A DNA stretch of 64,000 nucleotides from Candidatus Flexicrinis proximus. GTDB taxonomy: Bacteria > Chloroflexota > Anaerolineae > Aggregatilineales > Phototrophicaceae. The stretch is from NCBI GenBank assembly GCA_016712885.1, contig JADJQF010000016.1, positions 186,001 to 250,000 on the forward strand, read 5' to 3'. Positions 1-7,747 of this stretch are shown in pieces (within the stretch, counting starts at the first letter, position 1; each line of letters opens with the position of its first letter). The notes under the pieces are model-generated. The model was not told the DNA's origin. It made no database searches and worked only from the letters and a program-made list of their open reading frames with translations. Both the position numbers and the translations under genes were made by a program.

Positions 1-390
1 CGCGCCGGCCTTGTACCCGCTGCGTCGTCCGCGCCTGACATGGCGCATGTCGACCCCATTCGCCCGGTACTTTGCCACCAGCGCGGCCACCACGCCGACC
101 GTATCGTCGGTCGAGTCGTCCAGGATCTGGATCGTCAGCTTTTCGCGCGGGTAATCCAGCGCGACGACGGCTTCCAGCAGCCGCCGGATGACGAGTTTTT
201 CGTTGTAGATCGGCAGTTGAACCGCCACGCGCGGCCATTCCTGCGGCGCTTCCGGCGCGGCTGAACGGTGCTTGCCGCGCACCCACAGCGCCATATACCG
301 CAGGAACAAATAGCCCTGGCCGGCCGTGAACAGCGCCAGATACAGGGCACACGCGACATACAGAACCTTCAAAACGTGAGTCAGACTCAT
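1..390 (-). CDS. Glycosyltransferase family 2, cellulose/mannan-synthase-like (partial)
   Basis: Only the first 130 residues lie in the window; the gene continues beyond position 1. Residues 8-30 form a membrane segment. They are followed by the start of a GT-A fold: QLPIYNE at 58-64 (nucleotide-binding strand), DDSTDDT at 91-97 (the aspartates that usually contact the UDP or GDP sugar) and YKAGA at 126-130, as in processive membrane glycosyltransferases of the CslA/cellulose synthase type. The reading frame was translated directly from the minus strand. Its ATG overlaps the TGA of the upstream metallophosphoesterase gene (ATGA), which suggests translational coupling. Sugar specificity cannot be told. 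The likely role is cell-surface polysaccharide or glycolipid synthesis at the inner face of the membrane. Confidence 0.85.
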   Translation of the reverse strand, partial: MSLTHVLKVLYVACALYLALFTAGQGYLFLRYMALWVRGKHRSAAPEAPQEWPRVAVQLPIYNEKLVIRRLLEAVVALDYPREKLTIQILDDSTDDTVGVVAALVAKYRANGVDMRHVRRGRRSGYKAGA

Positions 391-1538
391 GCGGTGATTT
401 CCCACAGGATGATTTCAGGACGGCAGAACACTCTGGCGCGCGGCGCGCCCAACCCTTCCAGGCCGATGCCGCGCGTGGTATAGACGGTGGTCGTGCCGAG
501 GTCAACGCGCCCGCGCACAAACCGCCGCCCCAAATGACTGGCGGTCAAAATCGGGATGCCGCCCGGAAGGCACAACTGCCCGCCGTGCGTATGCCCGCAT
601 AAATACAGGTCAATCCCCGCCTCCGCCGCTTCGGGCGCAAGGTCGGGCGTATGCACCAGCAGCAGCTGTGCGCCGCCGTCTGGCCGGCTTTTCAGTAATT
701 CGTTGAGGGCATCACGGTCTGTTTTCATGATATGCCATGAGGCCATGCCGCCGATATGCAGGATACCACCGGGCGTGCTGATCGATGCCCACCGTCCCAC
801 CACCGACTGCGCGCCTTCCGCCTCCGCCAGATACTCCGGCACGTCTTCCGGCAGGTCGATCTCCGCCGACGTGCCGCTCACCGCATACAGCCCCAGCGGC
901 GCTTTCCACTCCGCGACGATCTGCCGGATCAGCGCGCGCGTCTCGGCGTTCTTCACGTTCGACAGGTTGATGAAGTCGCCGCTGAACACGATCACGTCCG
1001 GCTTCAGTTTCGCCACCAGCCTGTTGAGTGAACGCTCGCGCGGCCCGAAATGTTCCGCATGCAGGTCGCCGAGGTGCAGCAGTTTCAGCGGATGCGCCGA
1101 ATCCCACCCCGCGACAGACTTGCGCTGATGCGTTACTTCGATCCAGAACGGTTCGACCCAGGTGCTGTATACCGTCACTATTGTAATACCGATTAACCAT
1201 GCCAGAGCGAACCAACCTGGTAGCCCCAGCAGGCCAAAAAGCCCGACCGGCACCGCCATCACCCCCATCAGCGCCAGCGCCGGCGCGCGATCCGGCCCGT
1301 GGCTCAGGTCGGCCAGCGGCAGCAGCATCAGGCTCAGCGCGACCGCCTGCACCGCGATAAAGAACGCGATGGCCGCCGTCCAATCCGGCCAGCACAGCCG
1401 CACCAAGAGCGCCGCCGCCGTGAAAATCGCCAGCAGCGCGCTTCCCGGCAGCACCTGGAGCGCATCGGTGAACACCAGGATTTTGTGCGTGAATTCGCCC
1501 ATGCGGGCATCATCTTGATCGTTAGGGGTCATGAACAC
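387..1538 (-). CDS. Membrane-anchored calcineurin-like metallophosphoesterase
   Basis: 383 residues. Residues about 33-125 hold four membrane segments and the rest is a cytoplasmic or extracytoplasmic phosphoesterase domain of the YkuE/YaeI kind. Metal-binding motifs seen are GDLH (157-160), GDF (187-189), VHTPD (295-299) and GHTHGGQ (315-321). The expected GNHD/GNHE motif between GDF and VHTPD is replaced by AVSGTSAEID (219-228), so the catalytic Asn-His pair is missing. YkuE-like enzymes act on phospholipid or lipid-A-type head groups; whether this one is active is uncertain. It lies upstream of, and overlaps by 4 bases, a glycosyltransferase gene, so both probably work on an envelope glycolipid or polymer. 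Confidence 0.85.
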   Translation of the reverse strand: MFMTPNDQDDARMGEFTHKILVFTDALQVLPGSALLAIFTAAALLVRLCWPDWTAAIAFFIAVQAVALSLMLLPLADLSHGPDRAPALALMGVMAVPVGLFGLLGLPGWFALAWLIGITIVTVYSTWVEPFWIEVTHQRKSVAGWDSAHPLKLLHLGDLHAEHFGPRERSLNRLVAKLKPDVIVFSGDFINLSNVKNAETRALIRQIVAEWKAPLGLYAVSGTSAEIDLPEDVPEYLAEAEGAQSVVGRWASISTPGGILHIGGMASWHIMKTDRDALNELLKSRPDGGAQLLLVHTPDLAPEAAEAGIDLYLCGHTHGGQLCLPGGIPILTASHLGRRFVRGRVDLGTTTVYTTRGIGLEGLGAPRARVFCRPEIILWEITA

Positions 1539-1643
1539 GGCTCAATCAGGACATCGGGGGCGAGTCTACGCCCGTCGTCCCCGCCTGTGAAGGGAGAGCG
1601 TGTTGGGAGTCGGTTAGGCGGCGGGTTCGGCTGCACGTCATCT

Positions 1644-1704
1644 CAGATGAGGGGGCGAGGGGCGCAAGTCCCTCGCGGAGGTGTGGAGGCGCAGCCTCCA
1701 CACC
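1644..1704 (-). repeat. Structured repeat family A, partial copy
   Basis: Contains the paired motifs GAGGGGCGCAAGTCCCTC and GGAGGCGCAGCCTCC. It lies 3' of the FAD oxidoreductase gene, so the transcript of that gene would run first through the GGAGGC stem. Copies of the same modules occur at 17 other places in the window. Confidence 0.8.
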
Positions 1705-1724
1705 CTCAACGCGCGGTACGGGCC

Positions 1725-3032
1725 CTAAGCCTTCTGCTCAACGGGGATCGATGCCGGCGCCGTCTTGCGCCGGAACAGATCGTTCATCAGGCCATTCCAG
1801 ATCGCGCGCCGCATCACGCCGGGGGTCTGCCAGTGGGCCGGATCGGAGACCCGCGTGAGCAGGCGCATGAAGTCGCGCTGATATTCCCGGCTGCTCAGCA
1901 TCCAGCGCACCAGCGTCTTGATGATGAACGCCGGGGGATCGGTAAACATCTCGTTCTTCACGCGCTTGACGGTCTGCAGCATCATCGGCCGGGTCGCATT
2001 GATCGCCTGTTCTTTGTACGTCTCGCCCGCCTGCGCCCACGTCTTAGCGCCGCTCAGCCACGATTGAATGGCCTCGGCCAGCGACTTCGCTTCGAGCAGC
2101 GCATCGTAAATCCCCTGCCCGTCCAGCGGGTCCTTGTAGTGGAAGGCATCGCCCACCAGCGCCCAACCGTCGCCCACAGGCTGCCGGATGCCGTTGCGGA
2201 TGCCTTTCACGCCGACGACCGGAGTCGTGCGCTGCGCGTCTTTGAGCCGCGCCCACACCGCCGGGATGCTCTGCAGCGCTTCCAGATAGCCTTCCTCGAC
2301 CCGCTTCTCGTTCTTGTTCGCGCCCGGACGCGCATACGTCCCGACGATGTACTTGCGCGTATCGATCGGGATCATCAGCACCAGCCAGCCTTTGCCCGTG
2401 TTGTACATCGTGCCCGAATGCGGCACAAAACCGTCGCCGATGTTCTCCCATTCGGCGTGATACGAATTCGTGATGTGCTGGTTGTGTTCTTCAAGTGTCG
2501 CCGCCTCGAACTGCTGCGCGGCGAAGCTGAAACGGCCGTCCGCGCCCACCACCAGATCGGCGTGGATCGTCTCTTCTTTGCCGCGCTCGCTCTGACCTTT
2601 GATGCCGACGACGCGGCCGTTTTCCTTGAGGACGCCGGTCACCGAGAAGCCGCTGCGTGTGGTCACCGAGTCGTACTTGCCGGCATGTTCCCAGATCGCC
2701 GTATCGAACTTGGTGCGGTCGGCGCCGTAGGCGTACGAGTGCTTCGCTTCGGCGACGCTCATCGGGATCGCCTCGTGGAAGTGGCCGACGAAGTTGACCA
2801 CGAACGCGTCGATGCGCCCGTCGGCGTGGAACAGTTCGTTTTCAGTGATGCCCAGCTCTTCCAGCACCTGCATGTGCTGCGAATAGATGATCGGGCTGGA
2901 CGGCACCGCCGGCAGGCTGGGGAAGGTCATCTTGTCCACCAGCAGCGTCCTGATGTTCAGCCGCCCCAACCGGATCGCAAGACTTGCCCCGGCTGGCCGG
3001 CCGCCTATTATCACGACCTGATAGTCGCTCAT
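1725..3032 (-). CDS. FAD-dependent oxidoreductase (geranylgeranyl reductase / PHBH-like family)
   Basis: 435 residues. The N-terminus has the FAD Rossmann motif IGGRPAGASLA (about 9-19), and around residues 285-305 there is GDAFHYKDPLDGQG, the GD motif that contacts the FAD ribose and pyrophosphate in p-hydroxybenzoate hydroxylase-like flavoproteins. This family (FAD_binding_3) includes aromatic monooxygenases and prenyl reductases. The substrate cannot be predicted, and no prenyl-chain gene is adjacent. The ATG at 3032 is preceded by CAGGAG at good spacing. A family A repeat lies directly after the stop codon. Confidence 0.8.
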   Translation of the reverse strand: MSDYQVVIIGGRPAGASLAIRLGRLNIRTLLVDKMTFPSLPAVPSSPIIYSQHMQVLEELGITENELFHADGRIDAFVVNFVGHFHEAIPMSVAEAKHSYAYGADRTKFDTAIWEHAGKYDSVTTRSGFSVTGVLKENGRVVGIKGQSERGKEETIHADLVVGADGRFSFAAQQFEAATLEEHNQHITNSYHAEWENIGDGFVPHSGTMYNTGKGWLVLMIPIDTRKYIVGTYARPGANKNEKRVEEGYLEALQSIPAVWARLKDAQRTTPVVGVKGIRNGIRQPVGDGWALVGDAFHYKDPLDGQGIYDALLEAKSLAEAIQSWLSGAKTWAQAGETYKEQAINATRPMMLQTVKRVKNEMFTDPPAFIIKTLVRWMLSSREYQRDFMRLLTRVSDPAHWQTPGVMRRAIWNGLMNDLFRRKTAPASIPVEQKA

Positions 3033-3167
3033 GCCTGTTACTCCTGTTGACTGGCGTGTTAAGGATTAGCTCATTTGACTTGTGGGGTTTCGCCCTCAGG
3101 CGCTACCGCCCGGTGGAGGTGCGGGGGCGGGGGGGGTTGCCGCTGGTCGTGGCTGTTTGGCGGCCCC

Positions 3168-3507
3168 GGGAGAAAATGAGAAAAAAGAGGATGGTGTTTA
3201 AATATAAATGAAAGGGGGGGGAGGTTGGGGGTTTTGGGGGGTGGTTGTTTTTGTTTTTTTTGGAAATTTGTAGAATGGTGGGAAAGTTTAAGGGAGAGTT
3301 GAATTTTTGTTGGAGGGAGGGAATGTATTTGGTATTTTTTTTATATTTTGGTGGGGGTGGGGGGGGGGGTTGGGGGGGAAAAGAAATGGGGGAAAAAAAA
3401 AAAATTTGAAGGTTGTTGAAGTTGGTTTGGGTTTTGTGGGGGTTGTTTGGGGGGGGGTTTGATTTGGGTGGTGTTTATTTGTGATTATTAAGGGTTTTTT
3501 TGGTTGT
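3168..3507. other. 340-base stretch with no cytosine on the + strand
   Basis: Between the C at 3167 and the C at 3508 there is not one C in a genome of about 60 percent GC or more. The stretch consists of G, T and A runs, including homopolymers of 8 to 12 bases, and is followed at about 3556-3597 by a T-rich run. Open frames through it encode only low-complexity residues. It probably reflects a sequencing or assembly error in the gap between the oxidoreductase and the rplT terminator, although a real, strand-asymmetric low-complexity tract cannot be excluded. No gene is called here. Confidence 0.85.
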
Positions 3508-3603
3508 CCGGTGGTTTGCGTTTTGTTTGATTGGGGTCGAACTGCTGGGGGTCGTTGTTTTTTTCTTTTTTTATTTTTTTTTTTTTTTTTTTTTTTCGGT
3601 ACG

Positions 3604-3636
3604 AACAAAAAACCGGACGCGCTGGGCATCCGGTTC
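3604..3636 (-). terminator. Intrinsic terminator of the infC-rpmI-rplT operon
   Basis: Read on the minus strand, AACCGGATGC pairs with GCGTCCGGTT around a short loop and is followed by TTTTTTG. It starts about 50 bases after the rplT stop codon. Confidence 0.8.
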
Positions 3637-3687
3637 GTAGTGTCTTTTGCTGGCCGCTGTTAGCTCTTCGCTAACGGCTAACCGCTC

Positions 3688-4041
3688 TTAGAGCTTGCTC
3701 TGCGCCACCATGGCGATCTTCTGGAAGGTTTCCGGATCGCGCACGGCGATGTCGGCCAGCACCTTGCGGTCCAGCTCAACCCCGGCGGCCTTCAGGCCGA
3801 AGATCAGCTTGCTGTAGGAGATGCCGTTCAGGCGCGCGGCGGCGTTGATACGGACGATCCACAGTTCGCGCAGGCGGCGGGCCCGCTGCTTGCGGTCACG
3901 GTAGCTGTAGAACAGGCTCTTCAGCATCGCTTCGCTGGAGCGCTTCCACAGCGTCCCGCGTGAGCCGAACTGGCCCCGGACCATCTTGCGAACTTTATTG
4001 TGCCAACGGCGGCGTACGAACCCGGTTTTAGTACGAGACAT
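3688..4041 (-). CDS. rplT: 50S ribosomal protein L20
   Basis: 117 residues, the normal length for L20. It has the basic N-terminus (MSRTKTGFVRRR), the RDRKQRARRLRELWI segment and the NGISYSKLIFGLKAAGVELDRKVLADIA region typical of bL20. L20 binds 23S rRNA early in assembly of the large subunit. It is the last gene of infC-rpmI-rplT and is followed by an intrinsic terminator. GGAGAACGTC precedes the ATG. Confidence 0.98.
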   Translation of the reverse strand: MSRTKTGFVRRRWHNKVRKMVRGQFGSRGTLWKRSSEAMLKSLFYSYRDRKQRARRLRELWIVRINAAARLNGISYSKLIFGLKAAGVELDRKVLADIAVRDPETFQKIAMVAQSKL

Positions 4042-4141
4042 GACTGACGTTCTCCTTTGGTTTCAACTTAGGGCCGCCGGTAGGAACGCGCTTCACAGCG
4101 CGCCGTCTCGACGGGTGACACCAAAGCCTTACAGCCGGCAG

Positions 4142-4381
4142 TTACGCCGGCGGGTTGGCCTTGTAATGCTTGAGGTAGGGCGCGAGACGACGGATGCGCT
4201 TCGCCTGGCTTCCGCCATGCGACACTTCCTGCATCTTGTCGAACTGGCTGCTGGCGCGCTTCGACTTGTTGCGGCGCAGATGGCTCTTGCCGCCCTTCGT
4301 CCGCATCAGCTTACCGCCGCCGGTCACGCGGAAGCGCTTGGCGGTGGCCTTGTGGGTCTTGAGCTTATATTTCTTAGCCAC
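4142..4381 (-). CDS. rpmI: 50S ribosomal protein L35
   Basis: 79 residues. The KLKTHKATAKRFRVTGGGK start and the LRRNKSKR segment are diagnostic of bL35. The protein is slightly longer than the usual 64-66 residues because of a C-terminal tail. It lies between infC (18 bases upstream) and rplT (100 bases downstream), in the standard order. Confidence 0.97.
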   Translation of the reverse strand: MAKKYKLKTHKATAKRFRVTGGGKLMRTKGGKSHLRRNKSKRASSQFDKMQEVSHGGSQAKRIRRLAPYLKHYKANPPA

Positions 4382-4399
4382 GATGGTTCATCCCCGTGA

Positions 4400-5023
4400 T
4401 TAGTCTTGCTTCTTTTCGACTTGCGGCGTCGGCGGCTTCTCAACAACTGCTGGCTTCTCGGCGAGCGGGATGAGCATCATCGTCATCGTGTTGCCCTCAA
4501 GCATCGGTGTCTGCTCGACGGCCGAGAAGTCCTTCATTTCCTGAGAAATCCGCACCAGCCGGGAATAGCCTAGCTCGGTATGCAGGTTTTGGCGGCCGCG
4601 GAACCGAATGCTGAAGCGGACCTTGTTGCCTTCCGCCAGCCACTTCTTCGCATCTTCCATCTTGAAGCCGAGATGATAGTCATCGGTTGCAGGATTCAGA
4701 CGCACCTGCTTGACTTCGACGATCTTCTGCGCCTTCTTCGCCTTACGTTCACGCCGCTGCTTTTCGTACTGGAATTTGCCGAAGTCCATAATACGGCAAA
4801 CGGGCGGAACCGCGTTGGGGGCGACCTCGACTAAATCTTGGTCGGCCGCCTCGGCCAGCTCAAGCGCGCGAAACAGCGTCACGACCCCAACGTTTTCGTT
4901 GTTCTGGTCAATCAGCCGCACTTCACGCGCCCTTATTTGGCGGTTGATGCGATATTCCGGGTTGCTTATGGCCTGTCTCTCTCTGCTAATTGGCCGGTAT
5001 AAATCGAACCGGCAGTGTATCAC
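4400..5023 (-). CDS. infC: Translation initiation factor IF-3
   Basis: 207 residues as called from a GTG at 5023. The IF-3 N-domain starts at residue 19 with ISNPEYRINRQIRAREVRLI. The C-domain includes RMPRRENLHTELGYSRLV-like and MLEGNTMTMMLIP segments. IF-3 binds the 30S subunit and checks the initiator tRNA. The 18 residues before the conserved start are not typical of the family. An ATA codon at 4967-4969, exactly where homologues begin, is preceded by GAGAGAGA at ribosome-binding distance, so initiation at a rare codon there is a real alternative; rare starts are a known feature of infC. First gene of the ribosomal operon. Confidence 0.95.
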   Translation of the reverse strand: MIHCRFDLYRPISRERQAISNPEYRINRQIRAREVRLIDQNNENVGVVTLFRALELAEAADQDLVEVAPNAVPPVCRIMDFGKFQYEKQRRERKAKKAQKIVEVKQVRLNPATDDYHLGFKMEDAKKWLAEGNKVRFSIRFRGRQNLHTELGYSRLVRISQEMKDFSAVEQTPMLEGNTMTMMLIPLAEKPAVVEKPPTPQVEKKQD

Positions 5024-5086
5024 AGGCGAGAAATCGAGTCAACGGACTCTTAAATCTCGCCGCTCAGGCAGGGTAGGCGCCAGCCT

Positions 5087-5764
5087 TCATTCCACAGTGA
5101 TCTTTTCGCGCTGTGCAACCAGATAGTCGATCCAGCGCTCCATACCTGTGCCGCGCTTGGCCGACGTCTCGAAGATCGTCATGCCCGGCCGCACGCTCTC
5201 GATATTGGCGACCGTGACATCCCGGTTGAATTCGACCGCTTCGGCCAGGTCGATCTTGGTGATGACCGCCACATCGGCCGAGTTGAACATCGGCGGGTAT
5301 TTCAGCGGCTTGTCCTCGCCTTCCGTCACCGACAGCATGACGATGCGGATATCCTCGCCCAGGTCGTAATGCGACGGACAGACCAGGTTGCCGACGTTCT
5401 CGATAAACAGAAAGTCGAGGCCGTCCAGGTCAAGCTTCCAGCCGGCCAGATGGCTGCTGATCATGTGCGCTTCGAGGTGGCAGTTTCCGCTGGTCAGGAT
5501 CTGGCGGACGCTGGCGCCGCTCCGGGCGAGGCGGGCGGCATCGTTCTCTGTCGCCAGGTCGCCCACCAGCGCCGCCGCGTGGAACCCGCGCGCGATCAAC
5601 TCGCGCAGCGTCCATTCGAGGAACGCCGTCTTTCCTGATCCGGGGCTGGAGACCAGGTTCAGCACCAGCACGCCGGCCTTGTGGAACCGGCCTCTCAGCT
5701 CGCCCGCCAGCAGATCGTTCTGTTCCAGCACCCCGCGGCGGATTTCAAGGATTCGCGGATTCAT
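5087..5764 (-). CDS. hypB: Hydrogenase/urease nickel incorporation GTPase HypB
   Basis: 225 residues. It is a SIMIBI-class GTPase with a P-loop SPGSGKT (40-46), a metal site GNCH (93-96), the ENVGNLVCP switch (122-130) and TKID (169-172). HypB delivers nickel to the [NiFe]-hydrogenase active site together with HypA. No His-rich N-terminal storage region is present. The ATG at 5764 was chosen because the family alignment starts there and because it overlaps the end of hypA by 20 bases; a longer upstream frame is not supported. No hydrogenase structural gene or other hyp gene lies in the window. Confidence 0.93.
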   Translation of the reverse strand: MNPRILEIRRGVLEQNDLLAGELRGRFHKAGVLVLNLVSSPGSGKTAFLEWTLRELIARGFHAAALVGDLATENDAARLARSGASVRQILTSGNCHLEAHMISSHLAGWKLDLDGLDFLFIENVGNLVCPSHYDLGEDIRIVMLSVTEGEDKPLKYPPMFNSADVAVITKIDLAEAVEFNRDVTVANIESVRPGMTIFETSAKRGTGMERWIDYLVAQREKITVE

Positions 5765-6107
5765 CGTCGTACTCCAGATAAGCGATTTCGAGTTCCCTGC
5801 CGCTGCGGATGTCCATCGACGGCGTTCCGCAGGCGGGGCAGCGCAGAACCTGTACGTTTTCCACGACGCGCTCGGTGCCACACGTCGGGCAGAAGATCGT
5901 TAGCGGCACATCCTCGATCACCAGCCGCGATCCTGCCAGGCACGTCCCCTCGATGGCGATGCCGTAGCCGAAGCGCAGCGGCTCTTGCTCCACGCCGCTC
6001 ATCGCCCCCAGCCGCAGATGGACCGCGCCGACCTGCGTCACGCCGGCGTCGCGTGCGGCCCCGGCGGCGATCTCGACGATGTTATAAGCGACCGAAAGCT
6101 CATGCAT
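5745..6107 (-). CDS. hypA: Hydrogenase maturation nickel metallochaperone HypA
   Basis: 120 residues beginning MHELS, where His2 is the nickel ligand of HypA. A zinc site follows, made of CPTC and CPAC about 20 residues apart. HypA passes nickel to the hydrogenase large subunit with HypB, which is encoded immediately downstream with overlapping ends. An in-frame start 19 codons upstream was rejected because HypA must begin at MHE for nickel binding. Confidence 0.93.
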   Translation of the reverse strand: MHELSVAYNIVEIAAGAARDAGVTQVGAVHLRLGAMSGVEQEPLRFGYGIAIEGTCLAGSRLVIEDVPLTIFCPTCGTERVVENVQVLRCPACGTPSMDIRSGRELEIAYLEYDDESANP

Positions 6108-6285
6108 GGCAGGCGCCTGCCCCATGGCCGCGATGTCGCGGCCTACGTTTCGAACACACGGCACATTATAGCACCGGCAGGCTGCATACTGTCCGCCCGA
6201 CCCGATCCCGCCCCTTGCGCTTCACCCCCCGCCTCGGAGAGGGGCCGCTCAAGCATCTCACCCCTTAATCCCCTTTCCGCTCCTC

Positions 6286-6310
6286 GTAGAGACAGTATGC
6301 ATGCTGTCCG
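6286..6310. repeat. Palindromic repeat family B copy
   Basis: GTAGAGACAGTATGCATGCT continues to GTCCG and forms an almost perfect palindrome (GACAGTATGC / GCATGCTGTC). Related GTAGGGAC-palindrome elements are at 14734, 43595, 50331 and 52477. A half copy (GCATACTGTCCGCC) lies near 6187. Confidence 0.6.
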
Positions 6311-6365
6311 CATTACCCCCGCACTTCACTTCCCCCACTTCCTTTCACTTCTTCTCGCTTCTCTC

Positions 6366-6412
6366 ACTTCTTTTCTCCCCTCTCCGAGGCGGAGAGGGGC
6401 TGGGGGTGAGGT
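6366..6412. repeat. CCCCTCTCCGAGG hairpin repeat (family C)
   Basis: CCCCTCTCCGaggCGGAGAGGGG followed by CTGGGGGTGAGG. The same hairpin and flank are found four times in tandem at 51935-52450. It lies directly 3' of the secreted-protein gene that ends at 6422. The rest of 6108-6365 is C/T-rich and shows no gene. Confidence 0.7.
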
Positions 6413-6421
6413 TGTTCTGCG

Positions 6422-7741
6422 TTATTTTGTCAGCGTCGCGCCGATGATGGCCGTACAGGTCGCGCGCCCGGCTTCCTGCGTGTAATGCACCTGCAGGTCG
6501 ATCAGGCGCGTCGAAAGCACGGTCAGGGTGGCGAAGGTCGGCAGCACGCCCAACTGGAGCGGGCCGCTGTAAATCCCCGGCGTCGAGCGCGTGAACACGT
6601 AGTCGCTGCCGAGCGCGCTGAAGGTCAGCACGGCGCCGTCCGCATTGACCGACAGAATCCCCGCCAGTCCGTTCTCGGCCAGCTCCTGCGAAACGTCCCC
6701 CACGCTCCCTGAAAACGCCGGAAGCGTGCCGCACACTACCGTATAAGTCGGCTTAAGCTGCAGCAGCCACGCCCCCTCCTCCGGCAGCCGCGAGAACGGC
6801 ACGATCTCCGGCCCGGGGAGCGCTGTCGGGATCGCCGTTGGCTGTGGATTGCCGGGGGCGACCGGCGGCGCCTCGGTCGTCGGCAGTGCATCGCAGCGGC
6901 CGCTCAGGTTAACGTCGCTCTGCTTGACCCACAGCTCCTCGGCTGCATCGCTGTCCGGCACCTGGCGCTTATCCAGCCTCAGCCAGATATCGCCGTCCCC
7001 TTCAGGGAACTGCCCGCTGACGCTGAACATCTGGTTGGCGGGCAGATAGGCGAACGGCCCGCGGTTGTCGCCTGGTCCGACGCGCATCCGCACCGTGCGC
7101 TCAAAGCGCGTGCTGGCCGCACATAACCCGCTTTCGCTGTATGGAACAGGTGTTGGACGCAGGTTGGCTGCCGGTGTCACGCTCGGCACAGCCGCCGCCG
7201 CGTCCCGCTGCATCGACAGCGCAATCGCGTCGATCTCCCCGCGCAGCGCCTCAAAATCCGCCACCGGCCCGTAGGCATCCGCGAAGACCAACCCGCCGGC
7301 GTCTGCCGATAGGAAGATCAACGTGACGCCGCGCAGCGCCAGCTCGACCGCCTCGGAGTCGTAGACCCACAGGGCGGCGCGAAAATCGCCTAGCGTGCCT
7401 TCTTCCACGCCGGTGCTGCCGATGTCGTAGCCGTACACGGCACGGTTGACTTCAGCCAGCGCGTGGGGCAGATCGAGTTCAGCCGCCAGCGGCGCGGCCT
7501 GATCGACCTGTTCCGGCGTGAGCAGCACCAGCGTGACCGCGCCGTTGACCAGCAGCGTCGCCTCGACGCCTTCGCTTAGCGCATAGGCCGGCGTGAAATC
7601 GGCGCCGGCGACCTCCCAACCCTCCGGTAGCAGCAGCGCGTAGCCGTTTCCCAGCGGTGCGAGCGGTGCGGGTACAGGCGTCGCGGTCTGCGCCAGTGCC
7701 GGAATGCCGAGCAGAAACGCGGTGAGCAGCAGCCGGCGCAT
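6422..7741 (-). CDS. Secreted protein with one copy of a paralogous domain and an SH3-like region
   Basis: 439 residues with a signal peptide (MRRLLLTAFLLGIPALAQT). Residues about 28-175 match the duplicated domain of the upstream gene: the pattern runs PEGWEVAG, LLTPEQV, YGYDIGS and GGLVFADAYGPVADF. Later, around 200-275, RVGPGDNRGPFAYLPANQMF resembles a bacterial SH3-type (SH3b) domain. The C-terminal part is unassigned. The function is unknown; the protein is probably exported. Its ATG lies 6 bases after the upstream stop codon, so the two genes form one unit, and the ribosome-binding site is weak, consistent with coupling. Confidence 0.75.
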   Translation of the reverse strand: MRRLLLTAFLLGIPALAQTATPVPAPLAPLGNGYALLLPEGWEVAGADFTPAYALSEGVEATLLVNGAVTLVLLTPEQVDQAAPLAAELDLPHALAEVNRAVYGYDIGSTGVEEGTLGDFRAALWVYDSEAVELALRGVTLIFLSADAGGLVFADAYGPVADFEALRGEIDAIALSMQRDAAAAVPSVTPAANLRPTPVPYSESGLCAASTRFERTVRMRVGPGDNRGPFAYLPANQMFSVSGQFPEGDGDIWLRLDKRQVPDSDAAEELWVKQSDVNLSGRCDALPTTEAPPVAPGNPQPTAIPTALPGPEIVPFSRLPEEGAWLLQLKPTYTVVCGTLPAFSGSVGDVSQELAENGLAGILSVNADGAVLTFSALGSDYVFTRSTPGIYSGPLQLGVLPTFATLTVLSTRLIDLQVHYTQEAGRATCTAIIGATLTK

Positions 7742-7747
7742 CAGGTT

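Noticed and set aside
3481..3663. Frame encoding a poly-Phe stretch
   Set aside because: It is a by-product of the T-rich part of the anomalous region before the rplT terminator.
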